Below, in pieces: positions 17,744 through 25,548 of a stretch of 64,000 nucleotides of DNA. This DNA comes from Porcipelethomonas sp964621265 (GTDB taxonomy: Bacteria > Bacillota > Clostridia > Oscillospirales > Ruminococcaceae): assembly GCA_964621265.1 (NCBI GenBank), contig CAZULQ010000006.1:6931-70930 (forward strand), in the 5' to 3' direction. The stretch's first letter is position 1. The number at the start of each line of letters is the position of its first letter. The notes beneath the pieces are model-generated. The model ran no database searches. It had not been told where the DNA came from and saw only the letters and a list, made by a program, of their open reading frames with translations. The position numbers were made by a program, and so were the translations under genes.

Positions 17744-20398
17744 ATGAAGAAGAGAAGATTTCTCTCGATCCTTACTACAGTTGCTATGGCTGCTTCAGTT
17801 GTAACAAGCACACTTGCTTCAACAGTTTCAGCTGCTACAGTTGTTGTTAAGGATTCATCAATGGTTCTGCGTTTTGCTCCAGAAAAGAGCCAGTTCTCAA
17901 TGGACGAAGTTAAGGCTGGTAACGCAAGAACAACAGTTGCACTTATGTGTGACAAGTATGATGCTGCTGAAGAAGTTACTCAGATCCTTACAGCATTCAC
18001 GGGTAGCGACGACGGCATCAAGTTCCAGAACATTAACATCACAGACCCTAACGCATTCACAATTGAAGGCGGCTTCGGTATGAACGCAATGGATATCGAA
18101 GTTATGGGTTATGACCCAGAAGATAGCTCACAGATTGTTAGCCAGACAGGTTTCTTTATCCAGAATGGTGCAACACCATTTATCTTAGGTGACAAGAACA
18201 ATTCTGTAGTAACATTTGACGTTATCTTTGATTCATCAATGGCTGAAGGTACTTACACAGTTGACTTTATGGATAACTTCTCAATCAACTCAGGTACAGT
18301 AGCTGGCGATGGTACAATCATCACATCATACAGTGAATCAGTAAACGCAAACTCAGCTCCTGCAACATTCGTTCTTGGCGAAGGTGAAGTTCCAACACAG
18401 GCTTCAACAGAATCATCATCAGATGATACAACAGCTCCTAGAGAATATGTTGGTACATGTGATATCTGGGCTGACAAGGATGTTGAAGGCGCAGTTGGCG
18501 ACCAGGTAGAAGTTAACTTCTATGCTGATACAAAGGGCGTTGACATCAGAGGCTTTGAAGCTAGACCAATCTTCGATACATCAGCTCTCAAGATTGTAGG
18601 CTACAAGTACAGCACAGGCTTCATGGCTAAGCCAACAGCAAATGAAGAATTAGGTACATACGTAATCGCTTCAGCTGCTGCTAAGATCAAGAATGATCCA
18701 ACAACTCCATACCTCACACTTACATTCGAAATCCTCGAAGGTGCTTCAGGTACATACCCAATCGATATTCAGGGATGTAACGGTGCGGCTGAACCGGTAA
18801 TCAATGCTACAAACGGCGGCGAAGGTATTACATATCTTTCACCAAATGTAACAGAAGGTTCAATCGTAGTTGGTGAAGGCACAACAGAAGATACAACAGC
18901 TGAAAGAGAATTTGTTGGCACATGTGATATCTGGGCTGACAAGGATGTTAAGGGCGCAGTTGGCGACCAGGTAGAAGTTAACTTCTATGCTGATACAAAG
19001 GGCGTTGACATCAGAGGCTTTGAAGCTAGACCAATCTTCGATACATCAGCTCTCAAGATTGTAGGCTACAAGTACAGCACAGGCTTCATGGCTAAGCCAA
19101 CAGCAAATGAAGAATTAGGTACATACGTAATCGCTTCAGCTGCTGCTAAGATCAAGAATGATCCAACAACTCCATACCTCACACTTACATTCGAAATCCT
19201 CGAAGGTGCTTCAGGTACATACCCAATCGATATCCAGGGTTGTAACGGCGCTCTCGAACCAGTAATCAATGCTACAAACGGCGGCGAAGGTACAACATAC
19301 CTCGAAGCTAATGTAACAGAAGGTTCAATCGTTGTTGAAGAACCAACTCCAACAACAGAACCTGTAACAACAACAGCTGCTCCTGATACAGAAAAGGTTA
19401 CAGTAACAGAAATTGTTAAGGTAACTGAAATCGAAAAGGTAACTGAAGTTGAAAAGGTAACTGAAGTTGAAAAGGTAACTGAAGTAGTAACAGTAACATC
19501 AATCGTTCCGGTTGCTGATGTAACAAGCATCGTAACTGTAATTGAAAATGTTCAGGTAACAGAAGTTGTAACAGTAACATCAATCGTTCCAGTTGCTGAT
19601 GTAACAAGCATTGTAACTGTAACAGAAATCGTTCCTGTTCAGGTAACAGAAGTTGTAACAGTAACATCAATCGTTCCTGTTGCTGATGTAACAAGCATCG
19701 TAACTGTAACAGAAATCGTTCCTGTTCAGGTAACAGAAGTTGTAACTGTAACAGAAATCGTTCCAGTTGCTGATGTAACAAGCATCATAACTGTAGTTGA
19801 AAATGTAACAGTAACAGAAGTTGTTACAGTAACAGAAATCGTTACAGTAACACAGCCTGTAACAACAACAACAGAACCTGCAGGTACAGAAATTGTTATC
19901 AATGTACCTGATAAGACAGCTGTTGAAAACGACGAAAGATTCTGGTATCACTCAGACAACGTTGAATTCTTCAAGGATGGCATCGTTGTAATGGCTGGTG
20001 AAGAAGATGTTTCAGCTCAGGCTGTAATCACATTCGCTTCAACTCCAGCAGATGTATACGACGGCGAAAACTTTGACTACGAAATCGCATTTACTGTTCT
20101 CTACAATGGACAGGAAATCGATGGAACAGTTCCAGTTAAGATCGCTCCTCGTGGTGATACAAACCTCTCAGCTGGTAAGTCAGCTGACATCTACGACGCT
20201 ATCGTTGTAGCTAAGTACATCCTTCCAAAGCCAGCGGCTACAATTGACGAAGGATTCCACACATTCGTTGCAGATAACAACGAAGACGAAAAGGTAAATA
20301 TCTACGACGCAATTAACATTGCTAAGCTCATTCTCCCAGCTAACGCAGGCGATTGGGATAAGGTAGATAAGAACCACCAGAACTGGATTAAGGACTAA
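17744..20398 (+). CDS. multi-cohesin scaffoldin with C-terminal X-dockerin (ScaB-like)
   Basis: The 884-residue secreted structural protein organises enzymes into a complex. Parts in order: signal peptide (1-31), a divergent cohesin-like module (32-212), two nearly identical cohesins (about 236-378 and 390-532), a long Val/Thr repeat linker (549-705, motif VTEVVTVTSIVPVADVTSIV), an X module (715-802, FWYHSDNVEFFKDGI onward) and a dockerin (803-884) with loops GDTNLSAGKSADIYD and ADNNEDEKVNIYD. An X-dockerin end is typical of R. flavefaciens ScaB and CttA, where it binds the cohesin of the wall-anchored ScaE. I chose the internal ATG at 17744, where the signal peptide starts and AAAGGAAAAATAGC precedes. 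The ScaE-like gene follows. No catalytic domain is present. Confidence 0.9.
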   Translation: MKKRRFLSILTTVAMAASVVTSTLASTVSAATVVVKDSSMVLRFAPEKSQFSMDEVKAGNARTTVALMCDKYDAAEEVTQILTAFTGSDDGIKFQNINITDPNAFTIEGGFGMNAMDIEVMGYDPEDSSQIVSQTGFFIQNGATPFILGDKNNSVVTFDVIFDSSMAEGTYTVDFMDNFSINSGTVAGDGTIITSYSESVNANSAPATFVLGEGEVPTQASTESSSDDTTAPREYVGTCDIWADKDVEGAVGDQVEVNFYADTKGVDIRGFEARPIFDTSALKIVGYKYSTGFMAKPTANEELGTYVIASAAAKIKNDPTTPYLTLTFEILEGASGTYPIDIQGCNGAAEPVINATNGGEGITYLSPNVTEGSIVVGEGTTEDTTAEREFVGTCDIWADKDVKGAVGDQVEVNFYADTKGVDIRGFEARPIFDTSALKIVGYKYSTGFMAKPTANEELGTYVIASAAAKIKNDPTTPYLTLTFEILEGASGTYPIDIQGCNGALEPVINATNGGEGTTYLEANVTEGSIVVEEPTPTTEPVTTTAAPDTEKVTVTEIVKVTEIEKVTEVEKVTEVEKVTEVVTVTSIVPVADVTSIVTVIENVQVTEVVTVTSIVPVADVTSIVTVTEIVPVQVTEVVTVTSIVPVADVTSIVTVTEIVPVQVTEVVTVTEIVPVADVTSIITVVENVTVTEVVTVTEIVTVTQPVTTTTEPAGTEIVINVPDKTAVENDERFWYHSDNVEFFKDGIVVMAGEEDVSAQAVITFASTPADVYDGENFDYEIAFTVLYNGQEIDGTVPVKIAPRGDTNLSAGKSADIYDAIVVAKYILPKPAATIDEGFHTFVADNNEDEKVNIYDAINIAKLILPANAGDWDKVDKNHQNWIKD
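18440..19336 (+). repeat. tandem duplication of cohesin-coding DNA, 465-bp period
   Basis: Copies at 18440-18871 and 18905-19336 are almost identical at the DNA level, including silent positions, and encode cohesins that differ at only a few residues (Y/F, E/K, AA/AL and near the end). This points to recent duplication or gene conversion. Confidence 0.92.
19388..19858 (+). repeat. in-frame Val/Thr-rich linker repeats
   Basis: Four imperfect units of about 27-29 codons (VTEVVTVTSIVPVADVTSIV and variants) follow short TEVEKV-type repeats. The DNA is also repetitive (GTAACAGTAACA-like), so the length may vary between strains. Confidence 0.88.
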
Positions 20399-20437
20399 TC
20401 TTTAAGTCTTAATCATAAATCAACTAGCTTTGTTTAT

Positions 20438-20464
20438 GCATAGGCCGGATTCACCGGCTTATGC
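20438..20464 (+). promoter_or_regulatory. hairpin between main scaffoldin and anchor genes
   Basis: An 11-bp stem (GCATAGGCCGG / CCGGCTTATGC, one G-T pair) with an ATTCA loop and no T-run. It lies in the 100-base gap before the anchor gene and may stabilise the upstream or downstream mRNA, or end some transcripts. Confidence 0.5.
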
Positions 20465-20499
20465 TTAACAAATATAGAAAAGAAAGGAAAGTTTTTAAA

Positions 20500-21174
20500 A
20501 TGAAGAAGAATGTATTTTCAAAGGCAATCGCAGTACTCGCTTCAATGACAGTACTCGGCGCAGCATCAATGATGTCTGCAAGTGCAGCAGGTCTTGCTGT
20601 AGGTAGCGCAACAGGCGCAGCTGGTGAAGAAGTTACAGTTAGTGTTTCACTCGACGGTATCGATTCATCAATGGGTTGTGTTGCTATCGTAACATACCCA
20701 ACAGCTCTCGAAGTAACAGCTGCTCTCCCAGGCAACATGGCTGCTCAGGAACCAGTTGACAATGGCGACGGTACATCAACAGTTGCTGCTACATTCGTAG
20801 CTCCAGCAGGTCTTGCTACAGATTTCTCATCAATGTCATTCGTTATCCCAGCTGACGCTGAAGATGGCACAGTATATGACATCACAATCGCTGTAGATCA
20901 GCTCGACAACAAGGGCGAATTCGTAACAGATCCTGTTAACACAAACGGTACAATCACAGTTGTTAACCCAACAGAACCTGAAACAGAACCTGAAACAGAG
21001 CCAGAAACAGCAGCTCCAACAGAAGCTGAAACAGCAGCTCCAACAGAAGCTCCTACAACAGAAGCTCCTAAGAAGGAAGGTTCACCTAAGACAAGCGACG
21101 CTGGCGTAGCTGTAGCTGTAGCTGGTCTCGTAGTTGCTGGTGCAACAGCAGTTGTTCTCAAGAAGAAGAACTAA
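20500..21174 (+). CDS. wall-anchored single-cohesin protein (ScaE-like)
   Basis: The 224-residue protein has a signal peptide (1-30), one compact cohesin (about 31-155, GLAVGSATGAAGEEVTVSVS onward), a Pro/Glu/Thr/Ala linker (156-194) and a C-terminal sorting signal: SPKTS (195-199), a hydrophobic helix (202-220) and a KKKN tail. This is the design of ScaE of R. flavefaciens, which sortase links to the cell wall and which holds the X-dockerin of ScaB. The pentapeptide departs from LPxTG at the first and last positions. I chose the ATG at 20500, with GAAAGGAAAG upstream and the signal peptide starting there. It is the last gene of the operon, followed by a strong terminator. Confidence 0.87.
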   Translation: MKKNVFSKAIAVLASMTVLGAASMMSASAAGLAVGSATGAAGEEVTVSVSLDGIDSSMGCVAIVTYPTALEVTAALPGNMAAQEPVDNGDGTSTVAATFVAPAGLATDFSSMSFVIPADAEDGTVYDITIAVDQLDNKGEFVTDPVNTNGTITVVNPTEPETEPETEPETAAPTEAETAAPTEAPTTEAPKKEGSPKTSDAGVAVAVAGLVVAGATAVVLKKKN

Positions 21175-21201
21175 TTTTAGATTTAAAATCTAATCTTAAA
21201 T

Positions 21202-21233
21202 AAAAAATCCCCTTTTTAAGGGGATTTTTTTTA
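21202..21233. terminator. bidirectional terminator between scaffoldin and azl operons
   Basis: AAAAAATCCCCTT / AAGGGGATTTTTT with a TTT loop and eight T's. The A-rich foot gives a T-run on the other strand too, for the convergent azlD. Confidence 0.9.
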
Positions 21234-21247
21234 TTTCCGAAAGGCTG

Positions 21248-21547
21248 TTAAATTATAAAGTCCATAAGCAGTGCGGCACCGGACGCCGCAAGCGCTACAA
21301 TAATAAGCGGAAGATTGAAATATGCAAGTACAACAGCAACAAGCGTTCCTGCAACAGCTGTCGGAGTATTTCCCGTGCAATAAAAGATTGCCGGGATTGT
21401 CATAGCGCTGAGTACCGCATAAGGAATATAATAGAGAAAACTGCGGAAAAACTGCGACTTTATCTCTTTTCTGAAAAATGCAAACGGAATCATTCTTATA
21501 AGATAGGTGACTCCCGCCATAACGGCAATGTAAATTACAAGGCTCAT
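21248..21547 (-). CDS. azlD: branched-chain amino acid exporter small subunit (AzlD family)
   Basis: The 99-residue membrane protein has four short helices and the family pattern (YLIRMIPFAFF, LYYIPYAVLSAMTIPAIFYC). AzlD works with AzlC as a two-component exporter of branched-chain amino acids. Its ATG overlaps the azlC stop by four bases (ATGA), which shows coupling. The gene ends at the bidirectional terminator. Confidence 0.88.
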   Translation of the reverse strand: MSLVIYIAVMAGVTYLIRMIPFAFFRKEIKSQFFRSFLYYIPYAVLSAMTIPAIFYCTGNTPTAVAGTLVAVVLAYFNLPLIIVALAASGAALLMDFII

Positions 21548-22245
21548 GATGCGTCCTCCTCATCTGTAATCGGGAAAAGCAGTGCGCCGATTGCGGCCGC
21601 CACAATTGCGCTTATAATGACCGCAAAGCCGCCTGACACATAGTCCTCGAAGAATTTGAACAGGACGCTTATTAGTGCCGCGATGACGACGACTGAAAGC
21701 ACTTTTTTGCTTTTTCTCGACGGCGGGATTATAATGGCGATGAACATTCCGTAGAGTACAATTCCCATAGCGTTTGAAAGTGACTTCGGGAGTAGCTCGC
21801 CTGCGGCTGCACCGAGCGTTGTGCCTGTAACCCAGCCGATCAGGGCGACTAATATCATACCCGCCATGTAGGAAGCCGTGAGCTTCTTTTTTTGTGCCGA
21901 CGCAACCGCGAATATTTCGTCGGTTATGCCGAATGCGGCGGCAAGTCTTTTGGGAAGTGTGAACGACTTGTCAAGGCGCTGTGAAAGAGACAATGCCATC
22001 AGCGCATATCTTATGTTTATTGTAAGCTGGGTGAGTATCATTTCAACCAGACCGCCGTCCGAGGCTATAACGCCGACTCCGGCCGCCTGTCCTGCTGATG
22101 TAAGGTTTGTGGCGGAAATAATAGCGGAATCTATGGGCGTAAGCCCCGATTTGACTGCCATTATTCCAAAGCCGAATGAAACGGACAGATAGCCAAGTCC
22201 GATTGGAATACCGTCCGTAGCACCCTTTAAAAATTTAAGCTTCAA
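21544..22245 (-). CDS. azlC: branched-chain amino acid exporter large subunit (AzlC family)
   Basis: The 233-residue membrane protein has the AzlC N-terminal signature (GIPIGLGYLSVSFGFGIMAV) and five or six helices; it forms the exporter with AzlD. The start codon is TTG (TTGAAGCTTAAA), with a weak AAAGAG site upstream; no in-frame ATG lies nearby. Export lowers toxic levels of leucine, isoleucine and valine or their analogues in family members. The substrate here is inferred from family only. Confidence 0.88.
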   Translation of the reverse strand: MKLKFLKGATDGIPIGLGYLSVSFGFGIMAVKSGLTPIDSAIISATNLTSAGQAAGVGVIASDGGLVEMILTQLTINIRYALMALSLSQRLDKSFTLPKRLAAAFGITDEIFAVASAQKKKLTASYMAGMILVALIGWVTGTTLGAAAGELLPKSLSNAMGIVLYGMFIAIIIPPSRKSKKVLSVVVIAALISVLFKFFEDYVSGGFAVIISAIVAAAIGALLFPITDEEDAS

Positions 22246-22289
22246 TTTTTATCACTCTTTCTGATTAGTTTTGCTCATACCAATTAATA

Positions 22290-22318
22290 ATAATAACACA
22301 TTTTCAAGAAAAATGCAA
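22290..22318 (-). promoter_or_regulatory. promoter of azlCD
   Basis: On the minus strand TTGCAT, 17 bases, TATTAT, 45 bases before the azlC TTG start. Confidence 0.55.
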
Positions 22319-22328
22319 TTATATGGAC

Positions 22329-22357
22329 TTGTATTTTTTCTGATTTTATGTTATACT
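22329..22357 (+). promoter_or_regulatory. promoter of the SLOG/DUF1273 gene
   Basis: TTGTAT, 17 bases, TATACT, about 40 bases before the start; it is back to back with the azl promoter. Confidence 0.55.
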
Positions 22358-22393
22358 TTTTGATGTATGATATTGTGTATTTGACGGAGAGGA

Positions 22394-22957
22394 ATGATGA
22401 TTATGATTAAGGAAAAAACAGTATGTTTTACAGGTCATCGTCCCGAAAAACTGCCGTGTTTTAACACACTCAATAAGAGCGTTCTTAAAATGATAAGGAG
22501 TATGCTTTATTATCATACATATCTTGCGGCGCAGGAGGGTTATGAATACTTTATTTCGGGTCTTGCAAGAGGTGTTGACCTCTGGGCGGCTGAATCCGTA
22601 CTGGAAATAAAGCATAAATTCCCCGATATCAAGCTTATCTGTGCCAAGCCGTTCCCCGAGCACGGCGACAACTTCAAGGGTGAGGATCTATTGTCCCTCG
22701 GAAATGTCCTTGAACAGGCTGATGATATTATCTGCGTGAGTGACAGTTATTCTTCGGGCTGTTATCATGTGAGAAATCGCTTTATGGTTGATAATTCTGC
22801 GTATCTTATAGGGGTTGTTGATGATTTCAAGAGCGGTACGGGGCAGACAATTTCCTACGCAAAGAAAAAAGGTCTGCGCACGACCCTTATAAATGTTGAT
22901 GATTTCAAGGACGGCTCGGAAAATATTGACAAAAATGATTTTATAATATTTGATTGA
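22394..22957 (+). CDS. SLOG domain DUF1273 (YoqJ/YpsA-like) protein
   Basis: The 187-residue protein shows the DUF1273 pattern: CFTGHRPEKL at the N-terminus, FISGLARGVDLWAAE in the middle and GCYHVRNRFMVDNSAYLIGV later. These proteins adopt a Rossmann-like SLOG fold related to DprA and to predicted nucleotide-binding stress proteins; their reaction is unsettled. Three ATG codons cluster at 22394, 22397 and 22403 behind GGAGAGG; spacing favours 22397 or 22403, so the exact start may be 1-3 codons downstream. The gene stands alone. Confidence 0.85.
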   Translation: MMIMIKEKTVCFTGHRPEKLPCFNTLNKSVLKMIRSMLYYHTYLAAQEGYEYFISGLARGVDLWAAESVLEIKHKFPDIKLICAKPFPEHGDNFKGEDLLSLGNVLEQADDIICVSDSYSSGCYHVRNRFMVDNSAYLIGVVDDFKSGTGQTISYAKKKGLRTTLINVDDFKDGSENIDKNDFIIFD

Positions 22958-23037
22958 TTGTTGAGTTTTACTCTTGACTTGTAAAAGTGTATTTGAGCAG
23001 AAAAACTTTCAACCTTTTCAACATGGTTTTCAACGTT

Positions 23038-23066
23038 TTGCATATTGCACTACAAAAATGTATAAA
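23038..23066 (+). promoter_or_regulatory. promoter of the LCP-like gene and tatD
   Basis: TTGCAT, 17 bases, TATAAA, about 35 bases before the start codon at 23102. Confidence 0.5.
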
Positions 23067-23101
23067 AATAAAATGTGTTATTTAGTGAAAGGAGAACAAA
23101 A

Positions 23102-24208
23102 ATGAGCAAAAAGAAAAAATCAGGAAGCATTGCGATTCCTTTTCTGCTGACTATTCTGATTTCTGTTGCGATAATAGGCAGTATTATACTGATTATTCTT
23201 GAAAAGCTTGATACAGACAGCACATCGCTTGTTACAATGACAGGCGAATCAGGAACAGTTTCAGAAGCAGATAACCACACAATTCTTTTCGTAATTGACC
23301 TGAGTAAGTCCATAGCTGAGGAGAAAAAGGAAAACGCTGAGGATGAAGCACAGGACAGCGAGTCTGAGGGAGATGCTTCTGACGAAGAATCAGAAGAAGA
23401 GGAAGAAGAAGAAATCTACGACTGGGAGGTTATCGAGGAGGAAGAAGAGCCTGTTGAGCCAAAGCCTTATACATTCGTGCTTGTGCGCTCTGTTCCGATT
23501 AATAAGCAGATGATTTTCACAGGACTTCCTGACAATATGATTGCCGGGGAATATAATCAGTCGCTTGCTGATATTTATGAATCCGCAGGCGCAGCTGAGC
23601 TTAAAGCGGCATGTGAATACACACTCGAAGTCCCTGTTGACAGATACATGGTGTTCGACTCAACTTCATTCAGAAAGATGTGCAATATAATGGGTGGCGT
23701 TGAATTTGCAGTTACTAAAGATATCGGAAGCCTTAAACAGTCGGCCGGTATGCAGTATCTTTCAGCTGAACAGATTGAAGATGTCCTCACATTCGGCGAT
23801 TACGGCGGAGAAATTCAGAGAGTTTCAACAGCAACATCACTCCTTGCGGCAATGGCAAATCAGGCAAACGGCGCAAGAATTGCGGATAACCTTGACAATA
23901 CCTTCAATACAATGGTAAACTCAAATCAAACTGACATTTCAGCGATTGACTATCAGGAGCATAAGTATGCAATCAAGTTCATGCTCAAATATTCCGACCC
24001 GGATGAAAATGAGACAGTTTCTGACCGTGCGCAGTTTATAACACCTTTCGGTACTCAGACAAAGGACAAATTCATGCTTGATGCAGCATTCCTCGACGAG
24101 ATTTCACAGTATTACATCACAAAGGTTGAGGCGACTGAGGCACCGACTGAAAAGTCAACACTTCTTGAAATGACTCCTGAAACCGGAGGCGCAGCAGATG
24201 CTCAGTAA
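23102..24208 (+). CDS. divergent LytR-CpsA-Psr (LCP)-like membrane protein with acidic insert
   Basis: The 368-residue protein has a basic N-terminus, one membrane helix (about 11-33) and an extracellular part resembling an LCP domain: TILFVIDLS (60-68), then an acidic insert (73-120, with runs of Glu), then KPYTFVLVRSV and the best match LKAACEYTLEVPVDRYMVFD with FRKMCNIMGGVEFAV (167-204). LCP enzymes attach polymers to peptidoglycan. The SIPRDT motif with its key Arg is replaced by TGLPDNM, and the Arg-rich segment is reduced to GEIQRVSTATSLL, so catalysis is doubtful. I chose ATG 23102 for the AAAGGAG site. The end overlaps tatD by 11 bases. Confidence 0.6.
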   Translation: MSKKKKSGSIAIPFLLTILISVAIIGSIILIILEKLDTDSTSLVTMTGESGTVSEADNHTILFVIDLSKSIAEEKKENAEDEAQDSESEGDASDEESEEEEEEEIYDWEVIEEEEEPVEPKPYTFVLVRSVPINKQMIFTGLPDNMIAGEYNQSLADIYESAGAAELKAACEYTLEVPVDRYMVFDSTSFRKMCNIMGGVEFAVTKDIGSLKQSAGMQYLSAEQIEDVLTFGDYGGEIQRVSTATSLLAAMANQANGARIADNLDNTFNTMVNSNQTDISAIDYQEHKYAIKFMLKYSDPDENETVSDRAQFITPFGTQTKDKFMLDAAFLDEISQYYITKVEATEAPTEKSTLLEMTPETGGAADAQ

Positions 24209-24965
24209 CATTTTCGATTCACACAGTCATTATACGGACAGTTCCTTTGACGAGGACCGTGACACACTTTTAAAAAGTATGCCGCAGAAAGGCGTTTCGG
24301 GTATTGTTGTTGTTGCGTCATCGCTTGATGATTCAAAAAAATGCATTGAAATAGCAGAGGGTTATGATTATACCTATGCCGCATGCGGAGTGCATCCTGA
24401 ATGCGAGGCAAAAACGCCTGACGGCTTTGTTGCTGAACTTGAAACGCTTCTGCGTTCATCTGACAAGGTGAGAGCGCTTGGCGAAATCGGTCTTGACTAT
24501 CATTATGATGATTATAACCGTGAGCGTCAGATAAAGCTTTTCACTCAGCAGCTTGAGCTTGCAAAGGATATGAACCTGCCTGTTATAATCCATTCAAGAA
24601 ACGCAAATGACGATACAATGGAAATTCTCAGAAAGTATAAGCCAAATGGTGTTCTTCACTGCTTCAGCGGCTCTGCTGAAACAGCTAAGGAAGTTATCTC
24701 GCTTGGTATGTACATAAGCTTTACGGGCGTTCTCACGTTCAAAAACGCAAAAAAAGCGCTTAAAGCGCTCGGGGAAGTGCCGCTTGACAGGCTTATGCTT
24801 GAAACCGACTGCCCGTACATGGCGCCCGAGCCATACAGAGGTCAGCGCTGTGACAGTAGCATGATTGCGAGAATTGCCGAAAAGGCAGCTGAGATAAAGG
24901 GTGTTTCACCACAGGAAATACTTGACGTTACAGCTGAAAACGCAAAAAGATTTTTCCGTATATGA
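24198..24965 (+). CDS. tatD: TatD family metal-dependent deoxyribonuclease
   Basis: The 255-residue TIM-barrel hydrolase has the TatD metal ligands: DSHSHY (6-11), GEIGLDYHYDD (about 95-105), IIHSRNANDDT (about 131-141), LHCFSGSAE and ETDCPYMAPEPYRG near the end. TatD proteins act as 3'-5' exonucleases in DNA repair and apoptosis-like DNA turnover; the physiological substrate is not fixed. The start lies inside the end of the LCP-like gene with GGAGGCGCAGC as the ribosome site. A terminator follows directly. Confidence 0.92.
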   Translation: MLSNIFDSHSHYTDSSFDEDRDTLLKSMPQKGVSGIVVVASSLDDSKKCIEIAEGYDYTYAACGVHPECEAKTPDGFVAELETLLRSSDKVRALGEIGLDYHYDDYNRERQIKLFTQQLELAKDMNLPVIIHSRNANDDTMEILRKYKPNGVLHCFSGSAETAKEVISLGMYISFTGVLTFKNAKKALKALGEVPLDRLMLETDCPYMAPEPYRGQRCDSSMIARIAEKAAEIKGVSPQEILDVTAENAKRFFRI

Positions 24966-24977
24966 CTTTATAAAAAT

Positions 24978-25009
24978 AAAACGCCGCTTTAAAGAAAAGC
25001 GGCGTTTTT
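24978..25009 (+). terminator. terminator of the LCP-tatD unit
   Basis: AAACGCCGCTT / AAGCGGCGTTT with a short A-rich loop and TTTTT, 13 bases after the tatD stop. Confidence 0.9.
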
Positions 25010-25055
25010 CACATCTGCTGCGGCATTATCTTTGCTGATGTGAAATGAGAGTAAA

Positions 25056-25271
25056 TTATGAGTCTGTAACCTCAAGCATCTTTTCCTGCGGACGGAAAAG
25101 CAGAGAAATGCACCATACCGCAGAAATTGCCACGATAATATAAACCGCTCTGCTTAAAATAGCGTCTGTACCGCCGAAAAGCCACGCTACAAGGTCAAAC
25201 TGGAAAATTCCAACCAGACCCCAGTTAATTCCACCGATAATAAGCAGAATAAGTGCGAGCTTGTCCCACAT
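25056..25271 (-). CDS. DUF378 small membrane protein
   Basis: The 71-residue protein has two transmembrane helices and the DUF378 signature IIGGINWGLVGIFQFDLVAWLFG. The family (YuzA in Bacillus) has no known function. The ribosome site GAGGTGG precedes ATG. It is a single gene, divergent from the region upstream of the GH5 gene. Confidence 0.85.
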   Translation of the reverse strand: MWDKLALILLIIGGINWGLVGIFQFDLVAWLFGGTDAILSRAVYIIVAISAVWCISLLFRPQEKMLEVTDS

Positions 25272-25292
25272 TTTTTTCCACCTCGATTCTTA

Positions 25293-25309
25293 GAACATTT
25301 TCAATGTTC
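25293..25309. promoter_or_regulatory. palindrome upstream of the DUF378 gene
   Basis: GAACATT / AATGTTC around TTC, 22 bases before the DUF378 start. It resembles an operator, but the 9-base gap between GAAC and GTTC does not fit the LexA site. Confidence 0.35.
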
Positions 25310-25548
25310 ATGAAAGTATTATAGTCATAAAAAAATATTTTATACATGAAATTATAAGAAAATATCTGAAAGCATGACAAAATTTACCATGAGGTTTAAT
25401 TAGATATTCATTCATATATCATAATATTATCACATAAATAGTTCATAATATACTTGTCAGCAGAAATACTGACTGAAGTTAAAAGCAGTTGATAACGATT
25501 GTTTTATAATTTCATCTCCTCTAATTATGTCACTCTCTTTTTTGTACG

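Noticed and set aside
18461..19330. CRISPR-like or mobile-element repeats
   Set aside because: The repeats are in-frame duplications of cohesin modules with a 465-bp period, not short spaced repeats.
19416..19781. 121-codon Leu/Gln-rich minus-strand frame
   Set aside because: It is the mirror of the Val/Thr repeat linker of the scaffoldin; repeats keep such frames open.
25293..25309. LexA (SOS) box before the DUF378 gene
   Set aside because: GAAC and GTTC are 9 bases apart rather than 4, so it does not fit the Gram-positive LexA site.
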